From the NCBI GenBank assembly GCA_029260295.1, contig JAJDDN010000003.1, positions 1 through 64,000 of the forward strand: a DNA stretch of 64,000 nt, given 5' to 3'. The DNA comes from Phycisphaerales bacterium. GTDB lineage: Bacteria; Planctomycetota; Phycisphaerae; Phycisphaerales; UBA1924. Each line of letters begins with the position of its first letter. Position 1 is the stretch's first letter. Position numbers and translations under genes: made by a program. A model generated the notes under the pieces. That model ran no database searches, was not told the origin of the DNA, and saw nothing but the letters and a program-made list of their open reading frames with translations. Below, in pieces: positions 29,944 to 40,178 of this stretch.

Positions 29944-30333
29944 TTACAACTTGGGTTCGATGAGGTCCCACTTGTTGCCATAGAGATCGAGGAAGACGAC
30001 GACCTTTCCGAAGCTTTCATCGCGCGGATCGCCGGCGAACTCAACGCCATGCGATTGGAGCTGCGCGTAGTACGCATCGAAGTCATCGGTGTGTATAAAC
30101 AGCAGCACCCGACCGCCGGTCTGGCTCCCGACACAGGCCTCTTGTTCTGGAGTCACCGCCTTGGCGAGCAACATGGCGCAGCCACCCCCAGCCGGCGCAA
30201 CCCGGACCCATCGCTTGGTCGGACTCCGCTTGGTGTCTTCGAGCAGGTCAAACCCGAGCACCCGGCAATAAAAATGGATCGCCTCGTCGTAGTCCCGCAC
30301 GAGCACCATGATCTGTACTATCTGCTGATTCAA
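29944..30333 (-). CDS. VOC (glyoxalase/bleomycin-resistance) family protein
   Basis: IVQIMVLVRDYDEAIHFYCRVLGFDLLEDT...RWVRVAP...VVFLDLYGNKWDLIEP; TTG start inferred. Confidence 0.88.
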   Translation of the reverse strand: MNQQIVQIMVLVRDYDEAIHFYCRVLGFDLLEDTKRSPTKRWVRVAPAGGGCAMLLAKAVTPEQEACVGSQTGGRVLLFIHTDDFDAYYAQLQSHGVEFAGDPRDESFGKVVVFLDLYGNKWDLIEPKL

Positions 30334-30401
30334 ACCAATCTCCCTTTCATTCCACCCGGCAACCCACCATTCTACCCGCCACCTTTCACCTACCATCGCC
30401 C

Positions 30402-30899
30402 ATGCGCATCCTCGCAATAGACCTCGGCGACCAACGCACCGGACTGGCCCTCGCCGACCGGGTGACCAATATCGCCTCACCAGCCGGATTGGTCGAAGTC
30501 CCGATCCACCACGACGAGGGCAACCGCCTCATCGAAGCATTGAGCGAACATATTCCGCCGATGCCCGCCCAAATCGAGATCGTCATGGGGATGCCTCTGA
30601 ATATGGACGACACCGTCGGCCCCCGCGCGGTGCTGGTCAAAGAGTTCGCCATCCGGCTTGCCGAGCACATCGGTCGTCCGATTGTGCTCGTAGACGAACG
30701 CCGGACCTCGGTGGCGGCCGATGCACGGATGTCCCAGACCGGGCTGACGCACAAACAGAAGAAAAAACGCCGTGACGCGATCGCCGCCGCTGCCATTGCT
30801 GAGGCGTTTTTAAGTGATCCGGATTCAATCATTGAGACGATCAATCCATCAATAGATCCGTCAGGAACGCAACAAAACGGCGGTTCACCCGTTGAATAA
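30402..30899 (+). CDS. ruvX: Putative pre-16S rRNA nuclease / Holliday junction resolvase RuvX (YqgF)
   Basis: MRILAIDLGDQRTGLALAD...VMGMPLNMDDTVGPRA...IVLVDERRTSVAADARM...KKKRRDAIAAAAIAEAFL. Confidence 0.93.
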   Translation: MRILAIDLGDQRTGLALADRVTNIASPAGLVEVPIHHDEGNRLIEALSEHIPPMPAQIEIVMGMPLNMDDTVGPRAVLVKEFAIRLAEHIGRPIVLVDERRTSVAADARMSQTGLTHKQKKKRRDAIAAAAIAEAFLSDPDSIIETINPSIDPSGTQQNGGSPVE

Positions 30900-30929
30900 G
30901 ATGTAGGCACCTCCTCAAAGGATTCATTC

Positions 30930-31805
30930 ATGTTTCAAGCCGTGTTCATTCTCTGTGCCCTTGTACTGCAGCCCGCCGCGACAGCTCAGGTCGACCCTGC
31001 CCGCGCGTTCATGGATTCGCTCGCCTACTCAGACTCCAAAATCAGCTCCATGACCGGCGATATCCAGTACACCATTATCCAGGCCCTCGAATCGGATCTC
31101 CAGAAACGCAACGGGCAGCTCTATCTCAGAACGCTGCGTGACGATCAGTACAACGCTGAGCACCGCGACTACGCGGTGCGTTTCGACACGCTCCAGCTCG
31201 ATGACCGCGAGTCGGACATCCGCGAGCACTATATTTTCGATGGGCGGTGGTTTGTCGAACGCCTCCCGGATCAAAAGCAGTTTAATAAGCGTGAGCTTGT
31301 GGCCGCCGATGAGGAGCTTGATCCGATGGAGCTGATGCGAGAGGCCCCGTTCTGGGTTTCGCTCGGACGCAATACCGATCGGGTCTTTGAGTCCTACGAC
31401 ATTGAGTTGCTCGATCATCAGCTCGGGCTCGCGGACAACCCGGACTTCCCCGAGCTCTCGTTCTTGGTTGAAACCGTCGAGGGCACCCAACAGATCATGC
31501 TGACCCCGAAGCCGGGGTCTGGGTTTGAGGATGACTGGGAATGGGTCCGTATCTGGTTTGATGCTGATTCCTTACTGCCACAGCTCTATGTCAAAGCGGA
31601 CTGGACCGGTGATTTGCAGATCGTCCAGCTCTTTGATGTCCAGACCAATACTGAACTGAACCCCTCGCTCTTCGATACCACCACGCCTCCCGCTGAATCT
31701 GGCTGGCGTGTGCAGATTTCCCCTTGGCGTGGTCAGGCCCATGCCAATGCGGATCAGGTTGATACCCAGCCGCTCGAAGAGCGTCTCAACGAGAACACCC
31801 CATGA
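30930..31805 (+). CDS. LolA-like outer-membrane lipoprotein carrier-type secreted protein
   Basis: Signal peptide then SKISSMTGDIQYTIIQALESDLQKRNGQLYLRTL...REHYIFDGRWFVERLPDQKQFNKREL; fold assignment by pattern only. Confidence 0.6.
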   Translation: MFQAVFILCALVLQPAATAQVDPARAFMDSLAYSDSKISSMTGDIQYTIIQALESDLQKRNGQLYLRTLRDDQYNAEHRDYAVRFDTLQLDDRESDIREHYIFDGRWFVERLPDQKQFNKRELVAADEELDPMELMREAPFWVSLGRNTDRVFESYDIELLDHQLGLADNPDFPELSFLVETVEGTQQIMLTPKPGSGFEDDWEWVRIWFDADSLLPQLYVKADWTGDLQIVQLFDVQTNTELNPSLFDTTTPPAESGWRVQISPWRGQAHANADQVDTQPLEERLNENTP

Positions 31806-34465
31806 TTCTGAATCGGGCGGCGTTCATCATCGTTGCACTTGCGGGCTCTGCGAATGCTCAGCCCATCGAGCCTGTTGAGCCGCAAGACCGGGCCGTTGAA
31901 CTTGCTCGGCCCCACCCACAAAGCCAAGAGCAGACCATCCGGGCCGTGCTTGAACGCATCAACGCGGAGTTCCTCACCGATGAAGAACGGGCCGCCCTCC
32001 GTGTTGTTCATGGCCAGTGGAATGACGAAGATCTGAACAACCCCGCACTGACCTATCAGATCGCGCTGGACATCGGCGACCTTGCCAATCCGATTTTCGA
32101 CGATGAGTCCACGCCGATCCACGCACGCGCCTGGTCCAAACTCAATCAAGGCCACTCGCAACAAGCACTCGATCTCATAGGCAAGCTTGACACCCAAACC
32201 ATCGAAACCACCCTTATCTCCGCTCGCGCACAAGACATGCTCGGCAACCGCGATGAAGCCATCACCCAACTCGAATCCATCGAGGCGCAACTCGCCAAAG
32301 AACAACTGACCGATGCCGATCAACTCGCCTTCGGGTGCGAGGCCCTGATCGAACTCACCCGCCTGCGGGCACCCGTGGTCAACGCCAAGGCGGACTACGA
32401 AGCAATCAACGCGCTGATTTCCCACGCCCGCGACCGTGTCGATCGCCTGAACTGGCGTATCCGCAATGTGGAGGCACACCTGCTCTACGAGCACCACAAC
32501 CTCGGCGATGCCCACACCGCGGCGATCGAGGCGCTCCGCCTCAACCCACGAGCCGCGGCTCCGATGCTTCTGCTGGGGCACATTGCTGTTGACGGATTCG
32601 ATTTCGACAACGCTGAGAAACTTGCCAACGGGCTTGATCAGATCGCGGCGGCGTTCAACGAAACCCAGGACTCGCCCCCAGCAGTTAGCAGTGGCGGCGC
32701 GATCCTCCGTGCCCGGGTTGCTCTGCGTCGCAAGGACCCCGAGGGGGCCGAGCAAGCACTCGATCCCGCGATTGATCGTTACCCGAACCACCCGACGCTC
32801 CTAGCTCTTGAAGCCTCGGCTGCTGCGGGTGGGTACCGGATCTCATCAACCAATCGGCTGTTGACCAAATACAACGAGCTCTTCCCGGATTCGGCCGTGG
32901 CGGCGGTCTGGGTTGGACGGACTTTGTCAGACTCGCGGCAGTACACCTACGCCGCCGAAGTCCTGAGAAGAGCGATCCAGTTTGCACCCAACTGGGGCGA
33001 GCCGCGACTGCAGCTCGGGCTGATGCTCGTCCAGGCGGGGTACGACACCCACGCTCGGGACACGCTCACCGAAGCGATCAAGCTCGATCCGTTCAATATC
33101 CGCGCCCAGAACTCGCTGACGATGCTCACCGAACTGGCGACCTACAAAACTATTGAAACCGACCACTTCATCATCCGCTACAAAGAAGGCCCCGATGAGA
33201 TCCTCGCCAACGAGATGCCCGAGATCCTCGAAGCGATCCACACAAGGGTCTGCTCGGATCTCCCCGGGGGCATGAACCACGAGCCCAAACGCAAGACCAT
33301 CATCGAACTCATGCCCAACCACGAATGGTTCGCCGTCCGAATCGGAGGCATGCCCTCGATCCACACCATGGCAGCCTCGACCGGGCCCGTCATCGCATTC
33401 GAGTCGCCAAGAGAAGGACCAAAGTCCACCGCAGGACATTACGACTGGGCCCGCGTTCTCCAGCACGAATATACCCACACCGTCAATCTATCGCGCACTA
33501 AAAACCGCGTCATCCACTGGATGACCGAGGCCAACGCCGTCTTCAATGAGGACGGCCCGCGCGATCAACGCCAGTGGGACCTGCTCGCTGGTGCGATGCG
33601 GACCGATGCGTTGTTTGATCTCGAATCCATCAACATCGCCTTCGTTCGGCCCAAGAAACCGACCGATCGGAGCCTGGCGTACGCTCAGGGCGCATGGATG
33701 TTTGAGTTCCTCATCGAGTGGTTCGGACCCACGGCTCCGCGCGACATCATGGACGCCTCGACCACTGGACGATCCGCACCCGAAGCATTCGAGCTCGTCT
33801 TGGACCTTACACAAACTGAGTTCATGAAACTCTTTACTAAGTGGGCCCGTGAAGACCTCCGTGCTCGCGGACTCCTGACTCCCAAAGACCTCCCCACACT
33901 CAACGATCTCCTCGGCGACCCTGCAGCCGGACTTCCCTCTGCATCCAAACTCGACGAACTCCTCGAGCGTCATCCAACCCATCCCGACCTGCTGAAACTG
34001 AGATTAGGCATCGCCCTTGCCCTTGAAGGAGACCGTCTCAGCAACGAACAACTCACTCTGCTCACTGACTTGCTCCTTGTTCGCCCGGTCGACGAGATGC
34101 CCCACAAACGCCTCGCTCGGCACTACCTCGCGAGCGAATCCGTGGACGACCAAGCCCGCGCCATCCCCCATCTTGAGTTCTTGGATGCCCGCGAGATTCA
34201 CTCGGTCGCGTACGCGGATCAGCTCGCCGAGTTGTACGCGATCTCGGGGAACAACGAGCTGGCACTGGCTAAGGCGATCCGCACGACCCGCATCGCTCCA
34301 TTTGATGCCCATGCAAGAGAGCAAGCCGCCCGAATGGCACTCTTAGTCAATGACCTCGACATGGCAGAGCACCAGCTCGGATCACTCATCAGCATCGAGC
34401 CAGATCGTGATGTGCACAAGCGCCGGCTTGAAGCTCTCAAGTCAATGCGTGACGCGTCAAACTAA
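31802..34465 (+). CDS. TPR-repeat protein with MA-type (gluzincin) metallopeptidase domain
   Basis: 887 aa; multiple TPR-like helices; ARVLQHEYTHTVNLSRTKNRVIHWMTEANAVFNED zinc-protease motif; ATGA overlap with upstream gene. Confidence 0.85.
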   Translation: MILNRAAFIIVALAGSANAQPIEPVEPQDRAVELARPHPQSQEQTIRAVLERINAEFLTDEERAALRVVHGQWNDEDLNNPALTYQIALDIGDLANPIFDDESTPIHARAWSKLNQGHSQQALDLIGKLDTQTIETTLISARAQDMLGNRDEAITQLESIEAQLAKEQLTDADQLAFGCEALIELTRLRAPVVNAKADYEAINALISHARDRVDRLNWRIRNVEAHLLYEHHNLGDAHTAAIEALRLNPRAAAPMLLLGHIAVDGFDFDNAEKLANGLDQIAAAFNETQDSPPAVSSGGAILRARVALRRKDPEGAEQALDPAIDRYPNHPTLLALEASAAAGGYRISSTNRLLTKYNELFPDSAVAAVWVGRTLSDSRQYTYAAEVLRRAIQFAPNWGEPRLQLGLMLVQAGYDTHARDTLTEAIKLDPFNIRAQNSLTMLTELATYKTIETDHFIIRYKEGPDEILANEMPEILEAIHTRVCSDLPGGMNHEPKRKTIIELMPNHEWFAVRIGGMPSIHTMAASTGPVIAFESPREGPKSTAGHYDWARVLQHEYTHTVNLSRTKNRVIHWMTEANAVFNEDGPRDQRQWDLLAGAMRTDALFDLESINIAFVRPKKPTDRSLAYAQGAWMFEFLIEWFGPTAPRDIMDASTTGRSAPEAFELVLDLTQTEFMKLFTKWAREDLRARGLLTPKDLPTLNDLLGDPAAGLPSASKLDELLERHPTHPDLLKLRLGIALALEGDRLSNEQLTLLTDLLLVRPVDEMPHKRLARHYLASESVDDQARAIPHLEFLDAREIHSVAYADQLAELYAISGNNELALAKAIRTTRIAPFDAHAREQAARMALLVNDLDMAEHQLGSLISIEPDRDVHKRRLEALKSMRDASN

Positions 34466-34473
34466 ATATCCGT

Positions 34474-35265
34474 TTAAGCAATCTGCCGTGAATCATCCGA
34501 AATCGAATGCACAACATCGTCCCCAGCTTCATCAGCCGCACTCTCGCGAGCAGGCCGTGAACCCATCTCCCACCCCGTCCAGTCCAAGAACCGCTGCTCG
34601 AGATCCTTGGCGATCTCCGCGCTCCCCAGCCCGAGTTCGTTGTAATCAATCGGCTTCATGACCCGCACCCGAGCGTTCGAGCTCGTGTAAATCGAATCCC
34701 ACGCCGTAGGAACATCCGGCGTCCCATCGATCACCACAGGCAGCACCCGAGCACCGGTCCGCTTGACAAGCACACCTACCCCCGGAGCGAAAGGCAGCAA
34801 CTTCCCATATGGCCGCTCAATATGACCTTCCGGGAAGATCCCGATCATCCCACCATCTTTGAGGTGGGCCCGAGCCTTTCGGATGCCGGACTTGCCGTGG
34901 CGGTTCCGAGCGACGAAAATGATCCCCGCCCAGTTCCAGAACCATTCCAGACACCGCACCCGCATGTCCTCGGCCATCAACCAGCACACACGCCTCGGAA
35001 TCACTGCAGAAACCAAAAACGGATCGATCCCGCAGGTGTGATTGCACACCACGATCATCGGCCCATCAATATCTTCAAAGACCCCGTCCTCAACCACAAA
35101 CTCCGCCCGATGGATGACCCGCGAATACAAGTATCCGACCAGGAACATAAACCCATCAAACACACCGACTTGTGGCTTTTTTGCCCGCCCGTGCTGACCC
35201 CCGGCGATCATCAAACCGGCCACGACACAAGCCGCGGCTATCAATATGAGCCAGAAGAGAGACAT
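34474..35265 (-). CDS. 1-acyl-sn-glycerol-3-phosphate acyltransferase family (PlsC)
   Basis: VCNHTCGIDPFLVSAV (NHxxxxD), GIFPEGHIERPYGKLLPFAPGVGVLV. Confidence 0.9.
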   Translation of the reverse strand: MSLFWLILIAAACVVAGLMIAGGQHGRAKKPQVGVFDGFMFLVGYLYSRVIHRAEFVVEDGVFEDIDGPMIVVCNHTCGIDPFLVSAVIPRRVCWLMAEDMRVRCLEWFWNWAGIIFVARNRHGKSGIRKARAHLKDGGMIGIFPEGHIERPYGKLLPFAPGVGVLVKRTGARVLPVVIDGTPDVPTAWDSIYTSSNARVRVMKPIDYNELGLGSAEIAKDLEQRFLDWTGWEMGSRPARESAADEAGDDVVHSISDDSRQIA

Positions 35266-35386
35266 ATGGATAATGTTAGCATATGCAAAGCTAGTGATCC
35301 CATTGATCTCAGAAAAAATGGAAATTCACCACCCCGCCTACACATCGAGCGTTCTTCTCGGACTCCGACACCCGTACACTTCCCGT

Positions 35387-36745
35387 ATGACCGATCTCTG
35401 GAAAGCGAACCGTGACACCGCACTCAAGGCCGTCGAACCGCTGGCGGCTCGGGTGCGTCCGCGTTCGCTTGATCAGGTCGTCGGGCAAACCCATTTGCTC
35501 GGAGAGGGCAAGCTCCTCCGCCGGATGATCGACGCCGACGCGCTCACCTCCGTCATCCTCCATGGCCCGCCCGGCACGGGCAAGACCACGCTGGCCGAGG
35601 TCATCGCCAAAGCGACCAGCCGAAGGTTTATTCGCGAGAACGCCGCGTCGGTTGGCGTCAAACGAATCCGCGAGATCATCGACGACGCGCACCGGATCTT
35701 GGGGGACTCGGGCAAACGAACCATCCTCTTCCTCGACGAGATCCACCGCTTCAGTAAATCACAACAAGATGTCCTCCTCGCCGATGTCGAACGCGGCCTC
35801 ATCACCCTCATCGGCGCGACGACTGAGAACCCGCTCTTCGCCGTGAACTCGGCGCTGATTTCTCGATCAACCTTGTTTCGCCTCGAATCACTCAGCGAAG
35901 ACGAAACCAAGCAACTCCTCACCAATGCGATCCATAACAAAGCCGCGTATCCGAACCTCGAAATCACCATCGACGACGACGCACTTGCGGTCTGGGCCAT
36001 CAAATCCGAAGGCGACGCGAGAAGGGCATTGACCGCACTGGAAGTCGCGGTTCTCTCCTCAGAGACCGCTACAAACACACTCGACATCACCAAGCAGATC
36101 GCTGAGGATTCCATTCAGCAAAAGGTCGCCAACTACGGCGCTGACGGCCACTACGACGCCGCCTCCGCCATGATCAAATCTGTACGAGGCTCCGACCCAG
36201 ACGCCGCCCTCTACTGGATCGCCCGGATGCTCGACGCCGGCGAAGACCCACGATTCATCGCCCGCCGCCTAGCCATCCTCGCCAGCGAGGACATCGGCAA
36301 CGCTGATCCGCGCGGGATCATGGTCGCTCAGGCCTGCTGGGATCTCGTCGAACGCATCGGGATGCCCGAGGCGCGGATCACCATCGCCCAGTGCGCGACC
36401 TACTTAGCCTGCTGCCCCAAATCCAACGCCGCCTATGTCGCCATAGACGCGGCCCTCGACGATGTCCGCAATGACCGCGTCATTCCTGTACCGATGTACC
36501 TGCGTGACAAAAACACCTCGCCGATCAGTTCAGAGGACGGCACAGGAGATCGTGTCCGAGACTTCGAAACCGAGAAATACCAATACTCCCACAACAGCGA
36601 CCACCAACTCTCTGGCCAAGACTACCTCGGGGTTGACAAGCGTTACTACGAACCCAAGGACATCGGGGCCGAAAAAATTCTCAAGCAATACCTCGACGAA
36701 GCACGCACGAAAAAACGACAACACAACGAGCAAGCCAATCAGTAG
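35387..36745 (+). CDS. rarA: Replication-associated recombination protein A (RarA/MgsA AAA+ ATPase)
   Basis: LAARVRPRSLDQVVGQTHLLGEGKLLRRMI...HGPPGTGKTTLAEVIA...FLDEIHRFSKSQQDVLLADVERGLITLIGATTENP. Confidence 0.95.
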   Translation: MTDLWKANRDTALKAVEPLAARVRPRSLDQVVGQTHLLGEGKLLRRMIDADALTSVILHGPPGTGKTTLAEVIAKATSRRFIRENAASVGVKRIREIIDDAHRILGDSGKRTILFLDEIHRFSKSQQDVLLADVERGLITLIGATTENPLFAVNSALISRSTLFRLESLSEDETKQLLTNAIHNKAAYPNLEITIDDDALAVWAIKSEGDARRALTALEVAVLSSETATNTLDITKQIAEDSIQQKVANYGADGHYDAASAMIKSVRGSDPDAALYWIARMLDAGEDPRFIARRLAILASEDIGNADPRGIMVAQACWDLVERIGMPEARITIAQCATYLACCPKSNAAYVAIDAALDDVRNDRVIPVPMYLRDKNTSPISSEDGTGDRVRDFETEKYQYSHNSDHQLSGQDYLGVDKRYYEPKDIGAEKILKQYLDEARTKKRQHNEQANQ

Positions 36746-36749
36746 CTGA

Positions 36750-37946
36750 TCACGGACATCCGGCTGAAAATGCCCCGAGAAAAGCGACGATATCAAAGAA
36801 GTCAAACCCGCCGTCTCCGTTGAAATCACTTGCCGGCTGCTGGCTTGATAATGCGGTCAAGAATGCCGCAATATCAAAGAAGTCCAACGCGCCGTCTTGA
36901 TTCATATCCGGAGGGCAATCAGCACACTGGTTGTGTACATCAAAGATGGACATCCCCGTGCCAGATGCGGCTACATACGCAACATCATCCAAGACAACCA
37001 CTCTGCCAAGTTGTTCAACCGATCCGATCGAACCGAGCGTTGCTGGGTTTGTTGGATCGGTGACATCAAGAATCAGCAAGCCACCCAAGTTATCCAAAGT
37101 GAGATATGCTGTTGATCCAACCACATCCACACTCTCTACACCGAGTGGCTCCGGAAAGTTATTGAGAAGCTGAGGCGATGTTGGATCGCTTGCATCAATG
37201 ATCCAAAGCCCAGAGTTGAACCCATTAATGCTAAAGCCATTCACAAAAACTGTCGTCCCAACGACATCAAGCCCTCCGACATACCCGGCTTCAGCAGGGA
37301 ACACAAATGTCCCTAGCGGGACAATGTTTGCAGGATTGCTGATATCAAAAATTTTGAGACGATCATCGCCGCTTGCATAGAGTTTGTTATCCAAAACAAC
37401 CACTTCAATGACATCAGCTCCGTCAGCCGGCAGGCCAACCATAAACACGGGGTTCGCCGGGTCGGCTAGATCAACCGGTAAAACTTCTCCCTGACTGAAA
37501 GCAAGATACCCGGTTGTGCCCGAAAGAGCAAAGTCAGATGCAAAAGTAATGGCTAGAAGTTGAAAGGCAATACTCCCTACTAATCCTGGGCTGGCAGGAT
37601 CGCTGACATCAATCAAAGTAAGAGTAGGATTTACACCTGTAGCATAAGCCATGTGGTCAATGACGGAAATACTTAGGGGAAGAAAGCTTGCAAACTGGAA
37701 CGAGTTGATGAGCACAGGTCCGGATGGATCATGAACATCAACGATATCGAGTATTGCATCACTCGCAGAGAAATGCCGAAGGATGTATGCCATGCCATTC
37801 TGAACATCAATATCAACCACCTCGCTACCAGCTAGGTATGACCCCAGCTCGCCCCCCGGCACACAGTCATTCCCAATCGCACCACCAGAAAAAACAGCCG
37901 TCATAAAGCCGCAAAGCAATCCGAGTACGCATCGATTCATATTCAT
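36750..37946 (-). CDS. LVIVD/beta-propeller-like secreted protein with C-terminal GC-type dockerin-like domain
   Basis: Repeated 'xLxIVDVSDPxxPxxxGS' units; C-terminus CPPDMNQDGALDFFDIAAFLTALSSQQPASDFNGDGGFDFFDIVAFLGAFSAGCP (two EF-hand-like repeats bounded by Cys). Confidence 0.88.
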   Translation of the reverse strand: MNMNRCVLGLLCGFMTAVFSGGAIGNDCVPGGELGSYLAGSEVVDIDVQNGMAYILRHFSASDAILDIVDVHDPSGPVLINSFQFASFLPLSISVIDHMAYATGVNPTLTLIDVSDPASPGLVGSIAFQLLAITFASDFALSGTTGYLAFSQGEVLPVDLADPANPVFMVGLPADGADVIEVVVLDNKLYASGDDRLKIFDISNPANIVPLGTFVFPAEAGYVGGLDVVGTTVFVNGFSINGFNSGLWIIDASDPTSPQLLNNFPEPLGVESVDVVGSTAYLTLDNLGGLLILDVTDPTNPATLGSIGSVEQLGRVVVLDDVAYVAASGTGMSIFDVHNQCADCPPDMNQDGALDFFDIAAFLTALSSQQPASDFNGDGGFDFFDIVAFLGAFSAGCP

Positions 37947-37964
37947 TTGTAATCCTCCAACTGG

Positions 37965-38170
37965 TCACCTGATCGCGAATGCTGTCAGGAATATTAAAAT
38001 ATCAAAGAACCCTATTGTCCCCGTCGCCCACAACACTCTGGCGAGTATCTTGAACTCCTCATTGATCTCCTGCACACAGCCGCAGGAACCGCAAGAAAGT
38101 CGGCGGCGAGTGCCGCGATGACAGACCAGGCGGCGTGATGATCCCTGTACACCTTTCGATCTCCAATGGA
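37965..38170 (-). pseudogene. Possible remnant of a dockerin-like C-terminal domain
   Basis: Minus-strand reading ends ...CGSCGCVQEINEEF...ATGTIGFFDILIFLTAFAIR*, resembling 'GDGGFDFFDIVAFLGAFSAGCP' of the neighbouring gene. Confidence 0.4.
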
Positions 38171-38310
38171 ATCGATGACTCAGTTTCAACAAACTAACAT
38201 ACCAAAATATTCACAACTGCACAAGATATAAATTACACCTTCCTGATTGGCATTCAGGACCCCTAGGTCTTTAATGCCGCCAGGCGGATCGCTCCACCTA
38301 TCATGAACCC

Positions 38311-38907
38311 GTGCCCAAGCCCTCTTCAAAGCCCGATCTCCGAGATTCACTCAAAGCTGCCATTGCCGCCATCACCCCCAATTGTAGAACACACGCCAGC
38401 CAGCAACTCTGCGACCAAATAACACACACGGACCTCTACCAATCCGCCACCACCATCCTCGCCTACGCATCGCTCCCAACCGAAGTCTCCCTCGACCCCC
38501 TCATCGACCACGCGCTCCAAAGCAACAAAGCGGTCTGCATCCCGGCTATTGATTGGGATAAAAAAACCATGCATCCTGTCCAAATTCGATCACTGGACAA
38601 AGATCTGCAGATCGGCCGATACGGTCTCAGATCACCCACCAGCCAGTGCAATCCGGTCCCCGATGCCCAGATCGCCCTTGCCCTGATCCCGGGGCTCGGT
38701 TTTGATCCATTGGGACGACGACTCGGACGCGGCGCGGGGTTCTATGATCGCTGGATCGAAGCCCGCTGCCGATATACTGAGCCTTTGACGCTCGTCGGCG
38801 TATGTTTCGATGAACAAATCATCGAGCGTGTCCCAACAGACCCGCATGACCAAACCTTGGACCTGGTGCACACACCAACGACCCAATACGAGAGAAGCAA
38901 CCGATGA
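38311..38907 (+). CDS. 5-formyltetrahydrofolate cyclo-ligase
   Basis: AYASLPTEVSLDPLI...LALIPGLGFDPLGRRLGRGAGFYDRWI...LVGVCFDEQIIERVPTDPHDQTLDLVHTP. Confidence 0.92.
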   Translation: MPKPSSKPDLRDSLKAAIAAITPNCRTHASQQLCDQITHTDLYQSATTILAYASLPTEVSLDPLIDHALQSNKAVCIPAIDWDKKTMHPVQIRSLDKDLQIGRYGLRSPTSQCNPVPDAQIALALIPGLGFDPLGRRLGRGAGFYDRWIEARCRYTEPLTLVGVCFDEQIIERVPTDPHDQTLDLVHTPTTQYERSNR

Positions 38908-40178
38908 GTCTCCCAAGCCAATCAGGACGCGCCTCCCGCTCCTCATCTGTCCATTACCGTCGCAACCAGGGCTCACCCCTCCGAAAGTTCTTTCCCGCTA
39001 TTCTTGTCTTCGGTGCCCTCGCCCTCATTCTCTGGTACGCACTCCGTCGTCCCTCTGACGAAACCGAGCTCCAAGCCGCAAACGACACGCCCCAAACCAA
39101 CAGCATGGCCGAACCTGTTGTCATCAACAACTCCCCCCAAACTTCAAACCAAACACCCGCGCGTGCCCTCCCAGGGTCTGGCGATCGCCCCGATACACAG
39201 AACGAGGTCGAGAACTCACTCGCCTCAAGCAACGAAGCACTCAACACACTGACATCAAGAACACAAAACTCCCCAACCAACAGCTCCTCGAACAACCCCA
39301 GCACAAACTCATCCTCCCTGCTTGATGCCACCCGAAATCAAACCACCGCAGCAACCAATCCCAACTCCCAACCAGTCGAATCCCGGCCCATTGGCACCGA
39401 CCGTGTCCGCCTGCAACTTGACACGGCTCAACGAATGGTTAACCAGAACGACCGTGTCGCCGCCCGCAGGCTCCTCTCCCAAACCCTCAACACCCCCAAT
39501 CTCTCGGCCAGTGATGGCCAGCGTCTCCGAGACGAACTCACCCAGATCAACAATGTCCTCGTCTTTGGCCCGGTCGTCGCCCCCAGCGACCCCATGTGCG
39601 AGGAATACAAGATCCAATCCGGCGACTCCCTCTCACGCATCGCCGCAAGGCAAGAGCTGGCGACCCACTGGAAACTCATCCAGCGTGTCAACAGGATCTC
39701 CAACCCCTCCCGCATTCGGCTCGGGCAGAACCTCAAGCTCGTCCACGGGCCATTCCACGCTGTGGTCTACAAACGCGAGCACCGGATGGACATCTACCAC
39801 GGCTCCCCAAACGACCCCGCAAGCTGGCTCTTCATTCGCTCACTGAATGTCGGGCTCGGCGCTGACAACGGCACGCCTTTAGGCACCTTCACCGTCTCGA
39901 CCAATAAGCTCGAAAACCCGGGCTGGGTCAACCCGCGGAATGCCTCTGAGTCGTACGGCCCCAACGACCCGGCAAACCCGATCGGCGAGTTCTGGCTCGG
40001 GCTCGACGGCGTAGGCCAATACGCCACCCTCACCGGCTACGGCATCCACGGCACCATCGACCCATCCTCCATCGGAGGCGACCAGTCCATGGGCTGTGTC
40101 CGTCTCGCAGACGACGACATCGCTGTTGTCTATGAACTCCTCGCAGAGCGTGTTTCAGTTGTCGAAATTCGCCCGTAA
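38904..40178 (+). CDS. LysM-containing L,D-transpeptidase (YkuD)
   Basis: N-terminal TM, Ser/Asn-rich linker, LysM 'YKIQSGDSLSRIAARQELATHWKLIQRVNRISNPSRIRLGQNLKL', catalytic GYGIHGTIDPSSIGGDQSMGCVRLADDDI. Confidence 0.93.
   Translation: MSLPSQSGRASRSSSVHYRRNQGSPLRKFFPAILVFGALALILWYALRRPSDETELQAANDTPQTNSMAEPVVINNSPQTSNQTPARALPGSGDRPDTQNEVENSLASSNEALNTLTSRTQNSPTNSSSNNPSTNSSSLLDATRNQTTAATNPNSQPVESRPIGTDRVRLQLDTAQRMVNQNDRVAARRLLSQTLNTPNLSASDGQRLRDELTQINNVLVFGPVVAPSDPMCEEYKIQSGDSLSRIAARQELATHWKLIQRVNRISNPSRIRLGQNLKLVHGPFHAVVYKREHRMDIYHGSPNDPASWLFIRSLNVGLGADNGTPLGTFTVSTNKLENPGWVNPRNASESYGPNDPANPIGEFWLGLDGVGQYATLTGYGIHGTIDPSSIGGDQSMGCVRLADDDIAVVYELLAERVSVVEIRP

Noticed and set aside
31754-32791. 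345-aa minus-strand ORF antisense to the TPR peptidase gene
   Set aside because: Overlaps a well-supported coding gene, no domain signature, antisense artefact.
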